From the NCBI GenBank assembly GCA_943788245.1, contig CALSPN010000008.1, positions 25,872 through 89,871 of the forward strand: 64,000 bases of DNA, read 5' to 3'. This DNA comes from an uncultured Verrucomicrobiae bacterium (lineage in GTDB: Bacteria; Verrucomicrobiota; Verrucomicrobiia; Limisphaerales; AAA164-E04). A program made the position numbers and the translations under genes. Shown here piece by piece: positions 42,401 to 51,349 of this stretch (positions within the stretch are counted from its first letter, which is position 1; every line of letters starts with the position of its first letter). The notes beneath the pieces are model-generated. The model worked only from the letters and a program-made list of their open reading frames with translations. It made no database searches and was not told where the DNA came from.

Positions 42401-44160
42401 CGGGGACAATGCCATTTCTTGATCCATCGTTTCTGTTGACTTCACCGTTTGCACCCCAGTTGTCAGGCCAGCCTGAGGGGTTGGCAGGTTGTCTGGCAAC
42501 ATCATTCACGAAAATATAAGAATGTGTCATGACCTTGCTTGAGCGCCACCCCTCACGAAATGCTATCGCTCGTAAGGTCGTCGTCGTTGTGATGGGAACA
42601 GGGCCTTCGTAGAGCTGACCGCGTGAGACCGTGGGCTGACTTCCATCGAGGGTGTACCGGACGGATGTATTCTCTTCCTCTGTCGAAATACTTACCTCAA
42701 TGGGGTCGTCATAGAACCCTCTTTTTTCTGAAAACAGAGTATCTTTGAGGATACCCTCATACCCATTACCATTGATTTTTCCAGGTGACGGGGATGTGAA
42801 ATAATTATTCTCACCGTGCCGGTTCAGTCCATAGGAAATATCAGCGAACTGAGCAGGATAATGCGGTTCAATTACTGATTCAAGCGTGCGGCCGTTCGGA
42901 CGCACAATAGCAAGAAATTCTCCTGAATCTTTGAGATTGAAATTGAAGTGAAAAAGACCATCGGCATCCTGGTAATCGTTTGGAGTGATCCCATCAACTA
43001 CAGGCGTCCCACCATAAACAACCAGATATCCTCCAGCTGGCATGTGGATGGGGGGAAACATCCATTTGTTCGGCACATTCGAATCATCTGTTAGACTGTA
43101 TCCTGCGAGATTAATGCTTTCACTGCTTGCGTTGTGTATTTCGACCCAGTCAACCGCCTTGTTGTCACCATCCAAATGGATGCCTTCATTGTCAGCCATG
43201 AATTCGCTGATGAGGATAGAGGGGCTTGCATCAGTATCTCCAAGGATCTTGATCTGGAATTGCGACTCGACTGCATTCAGGTTTTCATCAGTCGATCGAA
43301 CATTCAGCGAAAGGAGTGAATTTGGTGGGATACCTGTCAGTGCCTTTGCCGTGAATAGTTGATCGTCTCATGATCTCAAAAAGTCCGTTGTCGTTCTGCG
43401 TGTTTCCCGTTGAGAATGCATAAGTGAATGTTTGATCAGGTGTTGAGCCAAGCGTAGAAAATACGCCGATCTTGGTGCCCACGGGATCGTTTTGGTAAGC
43501 GATCGAGGAACTCAGCAGGATCAAATTTGAGCCTTCGGGTAAGCGAATGGGGTCACCAATTTCAAGACCATTGATAAAAACATTGTGGGCTGGCCCGGGA
43601 GGTCTCCCCACTCTCGCTTTGACGATCGCCACACCATTGGCGTCCGCGACCACATTCAATAAAATCATGTTCTGTGAAAGTGACTGTGGAGGGGGGGAGC
43701 GACCATCAAAGGAATATGTTTGTTGGTTCCATGTAGAGACCCTTGATAAACGACTTCCAGAATCAAAACTCCAAATCCTGACGGGATAAGTGGCGCTGGC
43801 AATGAGTCCCGTAACCCGGAAATCCAAGCCTTGATTGCGATCAACACTTCCATTCGCAAAAAGGAAATCCTGCCACATTTGAGGGGCGGTACGACCGTCC
43901 ATTGAAATCGTCCGGTCCCGGCTATCGAGAGAAACGCCTCCTACTGGAATAACTTCTATGAAGAGGCCGTTTGAAAATCTTTTGGACCAAGGCCGGCCGA
44001 GGTCGTTGTCCTCTTCGCTAAGCGCCTCCCAAGCCGGAGGAGTTTTGTGGCTATGGTTGAAATCAACTTTAAGTGTTGCAGCAAGCAGTGAATTAAACGC
44101 ATTCGACACTCCAGACAGGAACATAAATATTGCTGTAACATATGCCAGAGATCTCATCAA
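39404..44160 (-). CDS. Giant exported lamin-tail/CotH-kinase surface protein, frameshifted
   Basis: This is one gene of about 1585 residues. A signal peptide (MMRSLAYVTAIFMFLSGVSNA) is followed by a carbohydrate-binding-like beta-domain. A lamin-tail domain (VDWVEIHNASSESINLAGY) comes next, then a chitobiase-like segment with RYTLDGSQPT and a CotH-type kinase domain (GLHNLTERLEDDFF, FFVWDQEI). A second YTLDGTDP segment, a further lamin-tail domain and a C-terminal domain with ILWSGEPGRV complete it. Frames are joined by removing one base near 43372 and one C near 40102, giving EQGTTLPPGMRTL. CotH kinases phosphorylate secreted proteins or act as surface anchors; here the role is unknown. Confidence 0.8.
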
Positions 44161-44329
44161 ATCACACTAGAATCCTTTCCATGGAATGCAAAGGTTTAAC
44201 GAGTCGATGTGGTTTGTATGGTCAGGAATGTTACGGATGTTTGGAGGCAGTTTCGAAAACCGACCTGATCACCACTCAAGTGATCGCATTGCCAGCATCA
44301 AAAGCGTGCAAAAAATGTGACCCGAAAAT

Positions 44330-44690
44330 CACCCTTGCCAGACAGGCGCCTCTTGCTGAGTGCCCTTGCACGGCCTGACCGGTTGACTCGACAGTGAATC
44401 TATTCTTGCCGGCTGGCGAATCGACATATCTTTGGGCTCCGAGATATCGGTGGTAAAATTAAAACGTCCACAGTGTGTCATCTTTGCGGACCGTGTGAAT
44501 TTCCACTTGCCAGAGCGCATCGCTACTTTTGCTTTTCCATACTCATTGAAGTAATGCCCTTAGAGCGAATGCCTTTTTTCAACTTGGTTCCCATATTCAA
44601 GATCATCACAAAGAATGACAAGGAAGCTGGGCTTGGAGCTTTCAGGTAAGTCAACGATGCACATCAAGGAGGCGGCCAGGCTCTGCTTGG
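44330..44690 (-). pseudogene. Sulfatase remnant lacking its central part
   Basis: Reading the minus strand from about 44690, a signal-like LAASLMCIVDLPESS is followed by KPSFLVILCDDLEYGN, a near match to the sulfatase N-terminal metal site (KPNFLVILCDDLGYGD). The next match, after about 20 bp and a frame change, is YFNEYGKAKVAMRSGKWKF, which resembles the C-terminal region of sulfatases before the final strand. The roughly 350 residues between, including the CxPSR site, are missing. It therefore cannot be active. The order on the strand is correct, so an internal deletion is the likely cause. It lies just upstream of the CotH gene. Confidence 0.6.
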
Positions 44691-44694
44691 CATC

Positions 44695-45048
44695 TCGGTG
44701 TTTGCCGTTTCCTGCTGATTTGTTTTGCAAATTTCAGCGCTTCATTGGTCAGGCAGCTTGCTCTACAACCTACGGCAATGAGGAGCTTATTCTTTACGGA
44801 TCTCGCATGGTCATTTTGACGTCATCTAAAATCAAACCCGCGAGATACTTTGCGCCGCAATTTACTGTATCGCATAAATTTAAAGCTAACCCATGATCTA
44901 CATTGACCCTTCGGATAATGGATTTCATGTCACTTATTTTGACCCCAAAACAGGGTTTCAGGAAGCCATGATTATTCACCAGCATATTCCTGATGCTCGG
45001 TTTGCCCAGGAGTTCGAGTTCCTCGAGAATTGCTTCCGTGCTATTCAT
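44695..45048 (-). pseudogene. AlkD-like DNA alkylation repair gene remnant
   Basis: From ATG 45048 the minus strand encodes an 84-residue N-terminal piece with FGVKISDMKSIIRRVNVDH and AKYLAGLILDDVKMT, strongly reminiscent of AlkD/PF08713 HEAT-repeat DNA glycosylases. The frame then stops. About 10 bp later, in another frame, KLLIAVGCRASCLTNEALK resembles the C-terminal IAVG part of the same family. About 80 middle residues are missing. Like the adjacent sulfatase remnant it keeps both ends and has lost the centre. The N-terminal match is good; the C-terminal one is weaker. Confidence 0.55.
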
Positions 45049-45292
45049 ACCCCATAAAGATCAGCTTCATCGGTTGAATCTATACTCTTACGGGGTGAAC
45101 GAATGATTTAAATGCGTTCAGCCATTTATCCGTCAGATAAATTAAACACAAGGTAGCTATCGAAGCTCAAACGAGAGGGATTTGAATGGAATCAAAATAC
45201 AATGTAAAAATTGATTTGACCCTAATGGAAAGGGTCTTATTGGTTGTTTGATGATAATGAAGCCTTTGACCTCATCTGGTGCATATATAAAA
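45049..45292. other. Divergent region between the AlkD remnant and the TPR gene
   Basis: 244 bp, AT-rich, with no gene of its own. With the two remnants to the left it makes up a stretch from 44161 to 45292 without any intact coding sequence. Confidence 0.5.
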
Positions 45293-46141
45293 ATGAATGT
45301 CTGTACTGTTTTTTTGCACTTAGCACTGCTGGTGACTGTGCAGGCGGACACAGCGAATGCATTGAGGTTTTATGAGCGTGGCAAGAGTGCCTACACAGCA
45401 GGAAAAATTGAGGAAGCAAAAGAACTTTTTACCAAAGCGATCGCAGAAGACCCCAAGCATGCGCCATCCTATCTCGCTCGTGGCTATGTTTACCAATATG
45501 ATCGTCATTATGCAGCAGCCGCAGCAGACTTCTCCAAATCAGTTGAGTTAGAGCCTGCCAAGCCTGAATCTTATTTCCGTCGCGCCGTTGAATATTTCAA
45601 TCTTGGGGAATTTCGCAAATGTGTTGCTGATTTTGAACAGTTTGCCGAACTCTTGCCCGATCAGAAACCTCACCTTTGGCAGTTAGGCATCGCTTATTAC
45701 TACACAGGGCAATACAAGGAAGGAAGAGAGTTGTTTGAAGCTCACCAAACAGTTAATAGTCATGATGTAGAGAATGCGGTATGGCACTTTTTATGCATCG
45801 CTGGCATGGACAGTTTTGAGGCTGCAAGAGCGGCATTGATCCCCATTGATGGAGATTCACGCGTTCCCATGATGCAGGTTTATCAATTGTTCAAAGGAAC
45901 GGGTGATGAAGAAAACGTCCTCAAGGCAGCTCACCAAGGCACTGCAATCGGTGGAGCACGTATCCGCCACAGTTTCTATGCTCATCTTTACCTTGGTTTG
46001 TATCATGAGTCCAAAGGCAGTGGTGAAAAGGCTTATTCCTTTATGAATAGAGCGGCCCAGCATTACAAGAGCAATGGCTACATGGGGCAGGTAGCTCGCG
46101 TGCATCGGGATTGGCTCAAGAAAAAGCGCGCTGAGGAATAA
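45293..46141 (+). CDS. Exported tetratricopeptide-repeat protein
   Basis: This 282-residue protein starts at 45293 (MNVCTVFLHLALLVTVQADT), which places a signal peptide at the N-terminus; 15 upstream in-frame residues are less likely. Three to four TPR units follow: ALRFYERGKSAYTAGKIEEA, APSYLARGYVYQYDRHYAAA, PESYFRRAVEYFNLGEFRKC and HLWQLGIAYYYTGQYKEG. A C-terminal part with FYAHLYLGLYHESKGSGEKA resembles the NlpI-like group. TPRs mediate protein contacts; the partner is unknown. There is no lipobox cysteine. It stands alone, with the small XRE regulator convergent 130 bp downstream. Confidence 0.85.
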   Translation: MNVCTVFLHLALLVTVQADTANALRFYERGKSAYTAGKIEEAKELFTKAIAEDPKHAPSYLARGYVYQYDRHYAAAAADFSKSVELEPAKPESYFRRAVEYFNLGEFRKCVADFEQFAELLPDQKPHLWQLGIAYYYTGQYKEGRELFEAHQTVNSHDVENAVWHFLCIAGMDSFEAARAALIPIDGDSRVPMMQVYQLFKGTGDEENVLKAAHQGTAIGGARIRHSFYAHLYLGLYHESKGSGEKAYSFMNRAAQHYKSNGYMGQVARVHRDWLKKKRAEE

Positions 46142-46271
46142 GCGCCCCGGGATTTCAAATCGTCTGGGTTCTTTAGATTCCCCTGCAACCTTCATGTTTT
46201 CGAAATAATCAGCAATCCAGCTGTTTTCCTTGCGCACAGCGCCTTCCGGACCATTGCTTCCTTGGTATACC

Positions 46272-46544
46272 TCAATCCAAGAAATCCACAGGCAAGTCGA
46301 TACTGGTGGCGCTGAACTGATGTCTGGCCACCGGTTTGACACTAGGGTCGAATTTCAAAATATCCCCTGGCTGACATTTCAGGTGATTACAAATTGATTC
46401 CAGTGTGCTGATCCTGATTGCCTTTGCTTTTCCGCACTTCAAATTCGAAAGGTTTGCGAGGGTAATTCCGACTTGTTCAGCTAGATCTTTCAGCTTCACT
46501 TTACGGTCAGCCATCACAACATCCAATTTGAATTCAATTGCCAT
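46272..46544 (-). CDS. Small XRE/Cro-type transcriptional regulator
   Basis: This protein of about 90 residues is mostly one helix-turn-helix. KLKDLAEQVGITLANLSNLKCGKAKAI holds helices 2 and 3 (about residues 17-43), and RISTLESICNHLKCQPGDIL is the conserved second half of the YozG/Xre group. An ATG at 46544 (MAIEFKLDVVMADRK) is preferred over the TTG at 46562. The last 25 residues have no family match. The upstream 230 bp, shared with the divergent ASPIC/UnbV gene, is AT-rich and contains a 13-bp direct repeat that may be its operator. Confidence 0.88.
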   Translation of the reverse strand: MAIEFKLDVVMADRKVKLKDLAEQVGITLANLSNLKCGKAKAIRISTLESICNHLKCQPGDILKFDPSVKPVARHQFSATSIDLPVDFLD

Positions 46545-46571
46545 GGCAATAATTTCGCTCAAAACCTAATA

Positions 46572-46605
46572 AAAACAATAAAAAATTATTTTAAAACAAT
46601 AAAAA
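46572..46605. promoter_or_regulatory. Direct repeats, candidate operator of the XRE regulator
   Basis: AAAACAATAAAAA occurs twice, at 46572-46584 and 46593-46605, spaced 21 bp start to start (two helical turns). The pair lies just upstream of the XRE gene and in the region shared with the divergent gene at 46775. AT-richness makes chance repeats more likely here, so this is a candidate only. Confidence 0.4.
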
Positions 46606-46774
46606 TTTGTTGTAAAAATGGTTTGAGCTATTGCAAAGGTAAGTTGAGTGTTTATTGGTGTGGCAAATATGGTCTGAATTAAGTCTTCGGTCAGTCGCTC
46701 CGGTTGGGAGACCATTTCGGACTCATGAGACTTCCTGTTTGCCAGTTTAAAGTCCATTTGAGAGATTCTTTTTA

Positions 46775-49700
46775 ATGAACAAGTTTTCACAAAAGCAAAT
46801 TGCAGCTTGCAGGCTTCAACGCAAGGCCTGCTACAGCAAGGTTTGTTTTCTGTGGCTTGGCTTGACTATGGTGATTCATTCAGCGGATTACATACAGCAG
46901 ACTGAATATACGGCACGGTCTTTCCCTGCCAACGATGCCTCCTCTGAGTTCAGCTCTGGATTTACTCGCATTCCCCCGCAGGCAGTGGGTATTTCATGGC
47001 GTAACCATTTATCACCTTCAGCGGCCGAGCAGAACAGAATACTGGAAAATGGGTCTGGTGTGGCTGCCGGGGATGTCAATGGAGACGGTCACTGCGACCT
47101 CTACTTCGCAACGATTCAGGGACCCAATCATCTGCACTTGAACAATGGTGATTGGACATTTCAGGAGCTGGATCTTGTCGGGGGCGCCGATTGTGCAGAT
47201 CAATCCTCCACTGGGGCCTTGTTTGCAGATGTGGAAGGAGACGGTGATCTGGATTTGTTGGTAAATGGTATCGGGACGGGAACGCGCCTATTTATCAACG
47301 ATGGTTCGGCCAATTTCATCGAACACGGTGAAAGCGGCCTTGCGCGCACAGGTGGTGCGATGTCAATGGCTATGGCGGATGCTGATCAAGATGGCGATCT
47401 GGATCTCTATGTGGCCCATTACCGTGAAAATACCTGGAAGGATCTACCGTCGGGAGTGACTCCTCGAGTTGTTCAGAGGGGTAATCGTCCTCACGCGCTG
47501 CCAGAGGATCGGTTCCTTGCAATCGATCACGGGCCGGGTAGAAAGCCCGGTATTACGGAAGTGGGTGAACCTGATAGATTTTACCTCAACAACGGAGACG
47601 GTACATTTCAGCACCAAACATGGGTAGGCGGACGCTTTCGCGATGATAAAGGGCAAATTTTGGATAAGACTCCCCGCTACTGGGGACTGTCCGTGCTATT
47701 CCGTGATCTCAATGGAGATACACTTCCGGATCTACTAGTTTGCAATGACTTTGCACATGGTGCGGATCAAATCTGGATGAATCAGGGGGAAGGCTTTTTT
47801 CAGCAGCTTTCGAATCAGGCTATGCGTCAGTCGAGTTGGTCTTCGATGGCAGCAGATGTGGCGGATATCAATCGCGATGGCCACGATGATTTTTTCATTG
47901 TCGAGATGTTGAGTCAACAGCATTCCAAACGGCAGACACAGCGTGCCAACTATGAGACAGGAATTCAGGAGCCATCCATAGCCATGGGGCTGGATCGACC
48001 ACAAACACAGCGGAACACCTTGTTTTTAAATCGGGGAGATGGGTCTTATGCTGAGATTGCTCGAATGGCGGGTCTGGATGCCACCGAATGGAGCTGGGGG
48101 ACTGTGTTCATGGATGTGGATCTTGATGGATGGGATGATGTATTGGTGGCTAACGGAAATAATCATGATTTGCTGGACGGGGATGCGACCATTGCAGCCA
48201 TGATGGCCATGCGTTCGGCTCCCAAAAGCCGGATCCCCAAAACTCTTTTAATGTACCCCGCCCTGGAGACATCCAATTTGGTTTTTCGTAACAAAGGTGA
48301 TCTGACCTTTGAAGAGATGAGCAAGTCATGGGGATTTGATGAGATGGGCATTTCTCAAGGGATTTGCCTTGCTGATTTGGATCGTGATGGTGATTTGGAT
48401 GTGGTGCTGAACAATCTTCAGCGATCTCCAAGTATTTATCGAAACAACGCGACAGGTCAAAGAATCAGCGTGCGATTGCATGGTGGTGCGGCAAACCCTC
48501 ACGCGATAGGAGCGCGATTACGACTCGTGGCGACAAATTCCCTTCGTCCCTTTATTCAAACGCGTGTCGTTTCTTCTGGTGGACGATATTTATCTTCGGA
48601 TGAAAACCTTGTGGTTTTCGCAACACCTGAAGAGACAGGAGCCATGAGATTGGAGATTGATTGGCCGGGGGGCCAATGCAGTCAAATTGAAAACATCCAG
48701 GCAAACAAAGCATACACCCTGCTGCAACCCAAGGTGAAAGGAGCCCTAAAGCCCAGCATACCCAACCTCGCTGAAGGTCTTCCCTTGTTTGAGGAAGCCA
48801 GTGTCTCACTATTCAGTAAAAAGCACATGGAATCTCCCATGCAGGGAGCCATGACCTTACAGCCGCTTTTGCCAAGATACCTGGATCGTTGGGGCCCTTC
48901 GTTCGTGGTAGGAGATTTGAACGGTGACGGTCTTGATGATCTGGTGATGGGCCAAGGTCAATCTCACCCTGCGACCGTCACCATGGGAACACAATCATTG
49001 AAATTGGAAGGTTCTGCTGTGGGGGATCAGACAGATCTGGTCTTCTGGAAGGGGATTAACAGGAAAATGCGATTGGCAATATCCATCAGTAATATGACCA
49101 CCGCATTTCAGAATGGACTGAAGGCAACACGATCCCAGTCAAGCGTCCTCATTTATCAGAAGGAGGGGGAACGCTTTGATCTGGTTCAAACCTTGCCAGG
49201 GCAACGCGCTCTTCCCGGTTGTTTGGAACTTATCGATCATGATAAAGATGGTGACCTGGATCTTTTTGTAGGGGGACGAATGAACCCTGGGAGGTATCCT
49301 GAACCCGCTATCTCAAGATTTTATGAAAATGATCGTGGTCACTACAAGCTGCATCTGGAACAAAGTCGTTTGTGGTTTGATATGGGGTTGGTAACCGACG
49401 CGAAATCATTGGATTGGGATGGTGATGGTGATCAGGATCTCATCGTTGCTTGCGAATGGGGCAACTTGCGATTATGGGAAAATATAAACGGAACCTTTTC
49501 CGAGAAAACAGAAGCAGTAGGTTTAGCCTTAAGAAAGGGGCTTTGGACAGCATTGGAAGTGGCAGATCTGGATGGCGACGGTGATCTGGATGTGCTTGCG
49601 GGAAACTGGGGTAGGAACACAGATTACCAGCGGCATATCCATCATTCCATTCGAATGTATCACGGTGATCTGGACAACAATGGAAGCTATGATCTTGTTG

Positions 49701-50281
49701 AAAGTTATTATGAGCCTGAATCCGAACAGTGGGTGCCATTCAGGGATCTCATTGCCTTGGGGAACGCATTTCCCTTTGTGAGAGAGCGACATCGAACCTA
49801 TGCTGGGATGTCCAAGACCCATGTCGATGAACTTTTTCAAGGGATTTCCACACTAGGTGTCTGGCTTGAAATTAATACTCTTGAAACGGGAGTTTTTTGG
49901 AATGATCAAGGTCGTTTTCAATGGCAACCACTTCCATTTGAAGCTCAGCAAACTCCTGCCATATCACTTGCTCTCAGTGACTTTAATGGAGACGGCCACG
50001 CCGATATTTTCATGGGTCAGAATCTTCAGTCTTTGCAGCCTGAAATATCTCGTTTTGATGCGGGGCTGGGGCTCATACTGCTTGGTAATGGAGCCATGGC
50101 TTTTCAAGCTCTCACTGCAGAAGAAAGTGGTATTCGAGTGTTCGGTGAGCAATCGGAGGTATTCTCTACAGACTGGAATGATGATGGCCTATCAGACCTC
50201 TTGATAGGGCAAACGGCCGGGGATTTACGTTTATTCCTGCAGTCGAGCGATTCGCCGCTTAGCGTTGGTCAATCCGAATGA
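46775..50281 (+). CDS. Exported FG-GAP/VCBS and ASPIC/UnbV repeat protein
   Basis: This intact 1168-residue CRTAC1-like protein begins with a basic N-terminus and a hydrophobic segment (CFLWLGLTMVIHS, about 25-37) consistent with a signal peptide. It contains at least ten FG-GAP/VCBS calcium-binding repeats of the type DVNGDGHCDLY, DVEGDGDLDLL, DADQDGDLDLY and DLNGDGLDDLV. These form beta-propellers, two in all. Between them lies an ASPIC/UnbV domain (about 565-650, with GGAANPHAIGARLRL and SSGGRYLSSDENL). Such proteins are abundant in Planctomycetes and Verrucomicrobia and are thought to bind surfaces or polymers. Its stop overlaps the LysR stop by 13 bp. Confidence 0.9.
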   Translation: MNKFSQKQIAACRLQRKACYSKVCFLWLGLTMVIHSADYIQQTEYTARSFPANDASSEFSSGFTRIPPQAVGISWRNHLSPSAAEQNRILENGSGVAAGDVNGDGHCDLYFATIQGPNHLHLNNGDWTFQELDLVGGADCADQSSTGALFADVEGDGDLDLLVNGIGTGTRLFINDGSANFIEHGESGLARTGGAMSMAMADADQDGDLDLYVAHYRENTWKDLPSGVTPRVVQRGNRPHALPEDRFLAIDHGPGRKPGITEVGEPDRFYLNNGDGTFQHQTWVGGRFRDDKGQILDKTPRYWGLSVLFRDLNGDTLPDLLVCNDFAHGADQIWMNQGEGFFQQLSNQAMRQSSWSSMAADVADINRDGHDDFFIVEMLSQQHSKRQTQRANYETGIQEPSIAMGLDRPQTQRNTLFLNRGDGSYAEIARMAGLDATEWSWGTVFMDVDLDGWDDVLVANGNNHDLLDGDATIAAMMAMRSAPKSRIPKTLLMYPALETSNLVFRNKGDLTFEEMSKSWGFDEMGISQGICLADLDRDGDLDVVLNNLQRSPSIYRNNATGQRISVRLHGGAANPHAIGARLRLVATNSLRPFIQTRVVSSGGRYLSSDENLVVFATPEETGAMRLEIDWPGGQCSQIENIQANKAYTLLQPKVKGALKPSIPNLAEGLPLFEEASVSLFSKKHMESPMQGAMTLQPLLPRYLDRWGPSFVVGDLNGDGLDDLVMGQGQSHPATVTMGTQSLKLEGSAVGDQTDLVFWKGINRKMRLAISISNMTTAFQNGLKATRSQSSVLIYQKEGERFDLVQTLPGQRALPGCLELIDHDKDGDLDLFVGGRMNPGRYPEPAISRFYENDRGHYKLHLEQSRLWFDMGLVTDAKSLDWDGDGDQDLIVACEWGNLRLWENINGTFSEKTEAVGLALRKGLWTALEVADLDGDGDLDVLAGNWGRNTDYQRHIHHSIRMYHGDLDNNGSYDLVESYYEPESEQWVPFRDLIALGNAFPFVRERHRTYAGMSKTHVDELFQGISTLGVWLEINTLETGVFWNDQGRFQWQPLPFEAQQTPAISLALSDFNGDGHADIFMGQNLQSLQPEISRFDAGLGLILLGNGAMAFQALTAEESGIRVFGEQSEVFSTDWNDDGLSDLLIGQTAGDLRLFLQSSDSPLSVGQSE

Positions 50282-51261
50282 GCCTCCATCGCATTTTTTG
50301 ATGTCTGGCAGGTCGAAACTGGTTTTACACTCTGGGTGGGCCGAGCTTTTTTCTGGCGTAATTCTCCAAACAGCGACGCTTCAGCATTTTCGATGAGTGT
50401 CATTACTGCTGGATGGTCGAGGTGACGCTCGGCGCTGGTTAGATAAAAGTGCTGTAGGCATGCATTTGACTCTCCAATGACCTTGACTCCGTATTTCCGG
50501 ACTGCCTCTGCTGCTGCAACATTAGCCAAAGGGAAGAATCCAAGACCGTCTTCTGCGGCTACCTTCATGAGAGCAGCATCGTCAAATTCAGCAATCAGAT
50601 GAGGTCGTATATTGATTTCCTGAAACCATTTTTCAAGGGATCGCCTGAGATCGGTGTTTTCAGTGGGCAAAAGAGCAGGGGCCCCATCGAGAGATCGAGG
50701 AAAACCTTTCTTTAATTTGTCAGCCAGTTGAGGGGCAGCACAAAAAACGATTCCGCAATCACCCAAACGATGATTGAATACTTTGAAATTTGTGGAGCTT
50801 GGTGCGGGTTCATCAGACAGCACGATATCAATGCGATAAGCGGCAAGCATCGAAAGTAAATCGATCACTTTTCCTTCAGAACAAGAAACTTGTACAGGTG
50901 TAGGAATTTGAAAGACTGGTTTGAGTATTTTATAGCTTACCAGCTTGGGTACTGAATCCACAATTCCAATGGAAAAACGCAATGGGTGTGATGTTGGTCT
51001 TTGCCTTACGGTGTTCAATAAATCCGACCCCAAGGAAAAGATTTCCTCAGCATAGCTGTAAACTTTGTGACCGGTTTCAGTAAGCACTAGTTTGCGACCG
51101 TTCCTGCGAAAAAGTTTATCGCCAAGGAAACCCTCTAGCGACTGGACTTGGGTGCAGATGGTGGGTTGCGACACGTTGAGTTTTTTGGAAGCTTGGGTAA
51201 GTCCACCCTCGCTTGCTACTACCCAGAAATACCTTAAATGGTGATAGTTTAAAAATTCCAC
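50269..51261 (-). CDS. LysR-family regulator, NhaR-like
   Basis: This 330-residue LTTR has an N-terminal winged HTH (residues 5-65, HHLRYFWVVASEGGLTQASKKL) and a two-lobed effector domain. The opening YHHLRYFWVVASEGG and FDDAALMKVAAEDGLGFF, plus RHLDHPAVMTLI near the end, match the NhaR group, which in enterobacteria responds to sodium and activates the Na+/H+ antiporter gene nhaA. Here it is divergent from a SulP transporter, separated by 88 bp, and probably regulates it. No nhaA is in the window. The C-terminal 30 residues are extra. Intact. Confidence 0.9.
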   Translation of the reverse strand: MEFLNYHHLRYFWVVASEGGLTQASKKLNVSQPTICTQVQSLEGFLGDKLFRRNGRKLVLTETGHKVYSYAEEIFSLGSDLLNTVRQRPTSHPLRFSIGIVDSVPKLVSYKILKPVFQIPTPVQVSCSEGKVIDLLSMLAAYRIDIVLSDEPAPSSTNFKVFNHRLGDCGIVFCAAPQLADKLKKGFPRSLDGAPALLPTENTDLRRSLEKWFQEINIRPHLIAEFDDAALMKVAAEDGLGFFPLANVAAAEAVRKYGVKVIGESNACLQHFYLTSAERHLDHPAVMTLIENAEASLFGELRQKKARPTQSVKPVSTCQTSKNAMEAHSD

Positions 51262-51270
51262 TGATAGCTC

Positions 51271-51325
51271 AATACTTAGTTAATTTCTATACTTATAATT
51301 GAATATTCGTAATAGTCAAAGTATT
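51271..51325. promoter_or_regulatory. Candidate LysR operator between the NhaR-like and SulP genes
   Basis: The 88-bp divergent promoter contains ATACTTA at 51272-51278 and again at 51289-51295 (17 bp apart). AATACTT (51271-51277) is also mirrored by AAGTATT (51319-51325). This symmetry suits an LTTR tetramer binding across both promoters. Confidence 0.45.
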
Positions 51326-51349
51326 CCGCACGAAGGATAGTAACCCCGA

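Noticed and set aside
44142..44378. Cysteine-rich plus-strand frame with CKKC and CPC
   Set aside because: Overlaps the start of the CotH gene and the sulfatase remnant; no ribosome site and no family match.
45857..46342. Minus-strand frame containing IEVYQGSNGPEGAVRKENSW
   Set aside because: The segment looks protein-like, but most of the frame is antisense to the TPR gene and I know no family; not enough to call a gene.
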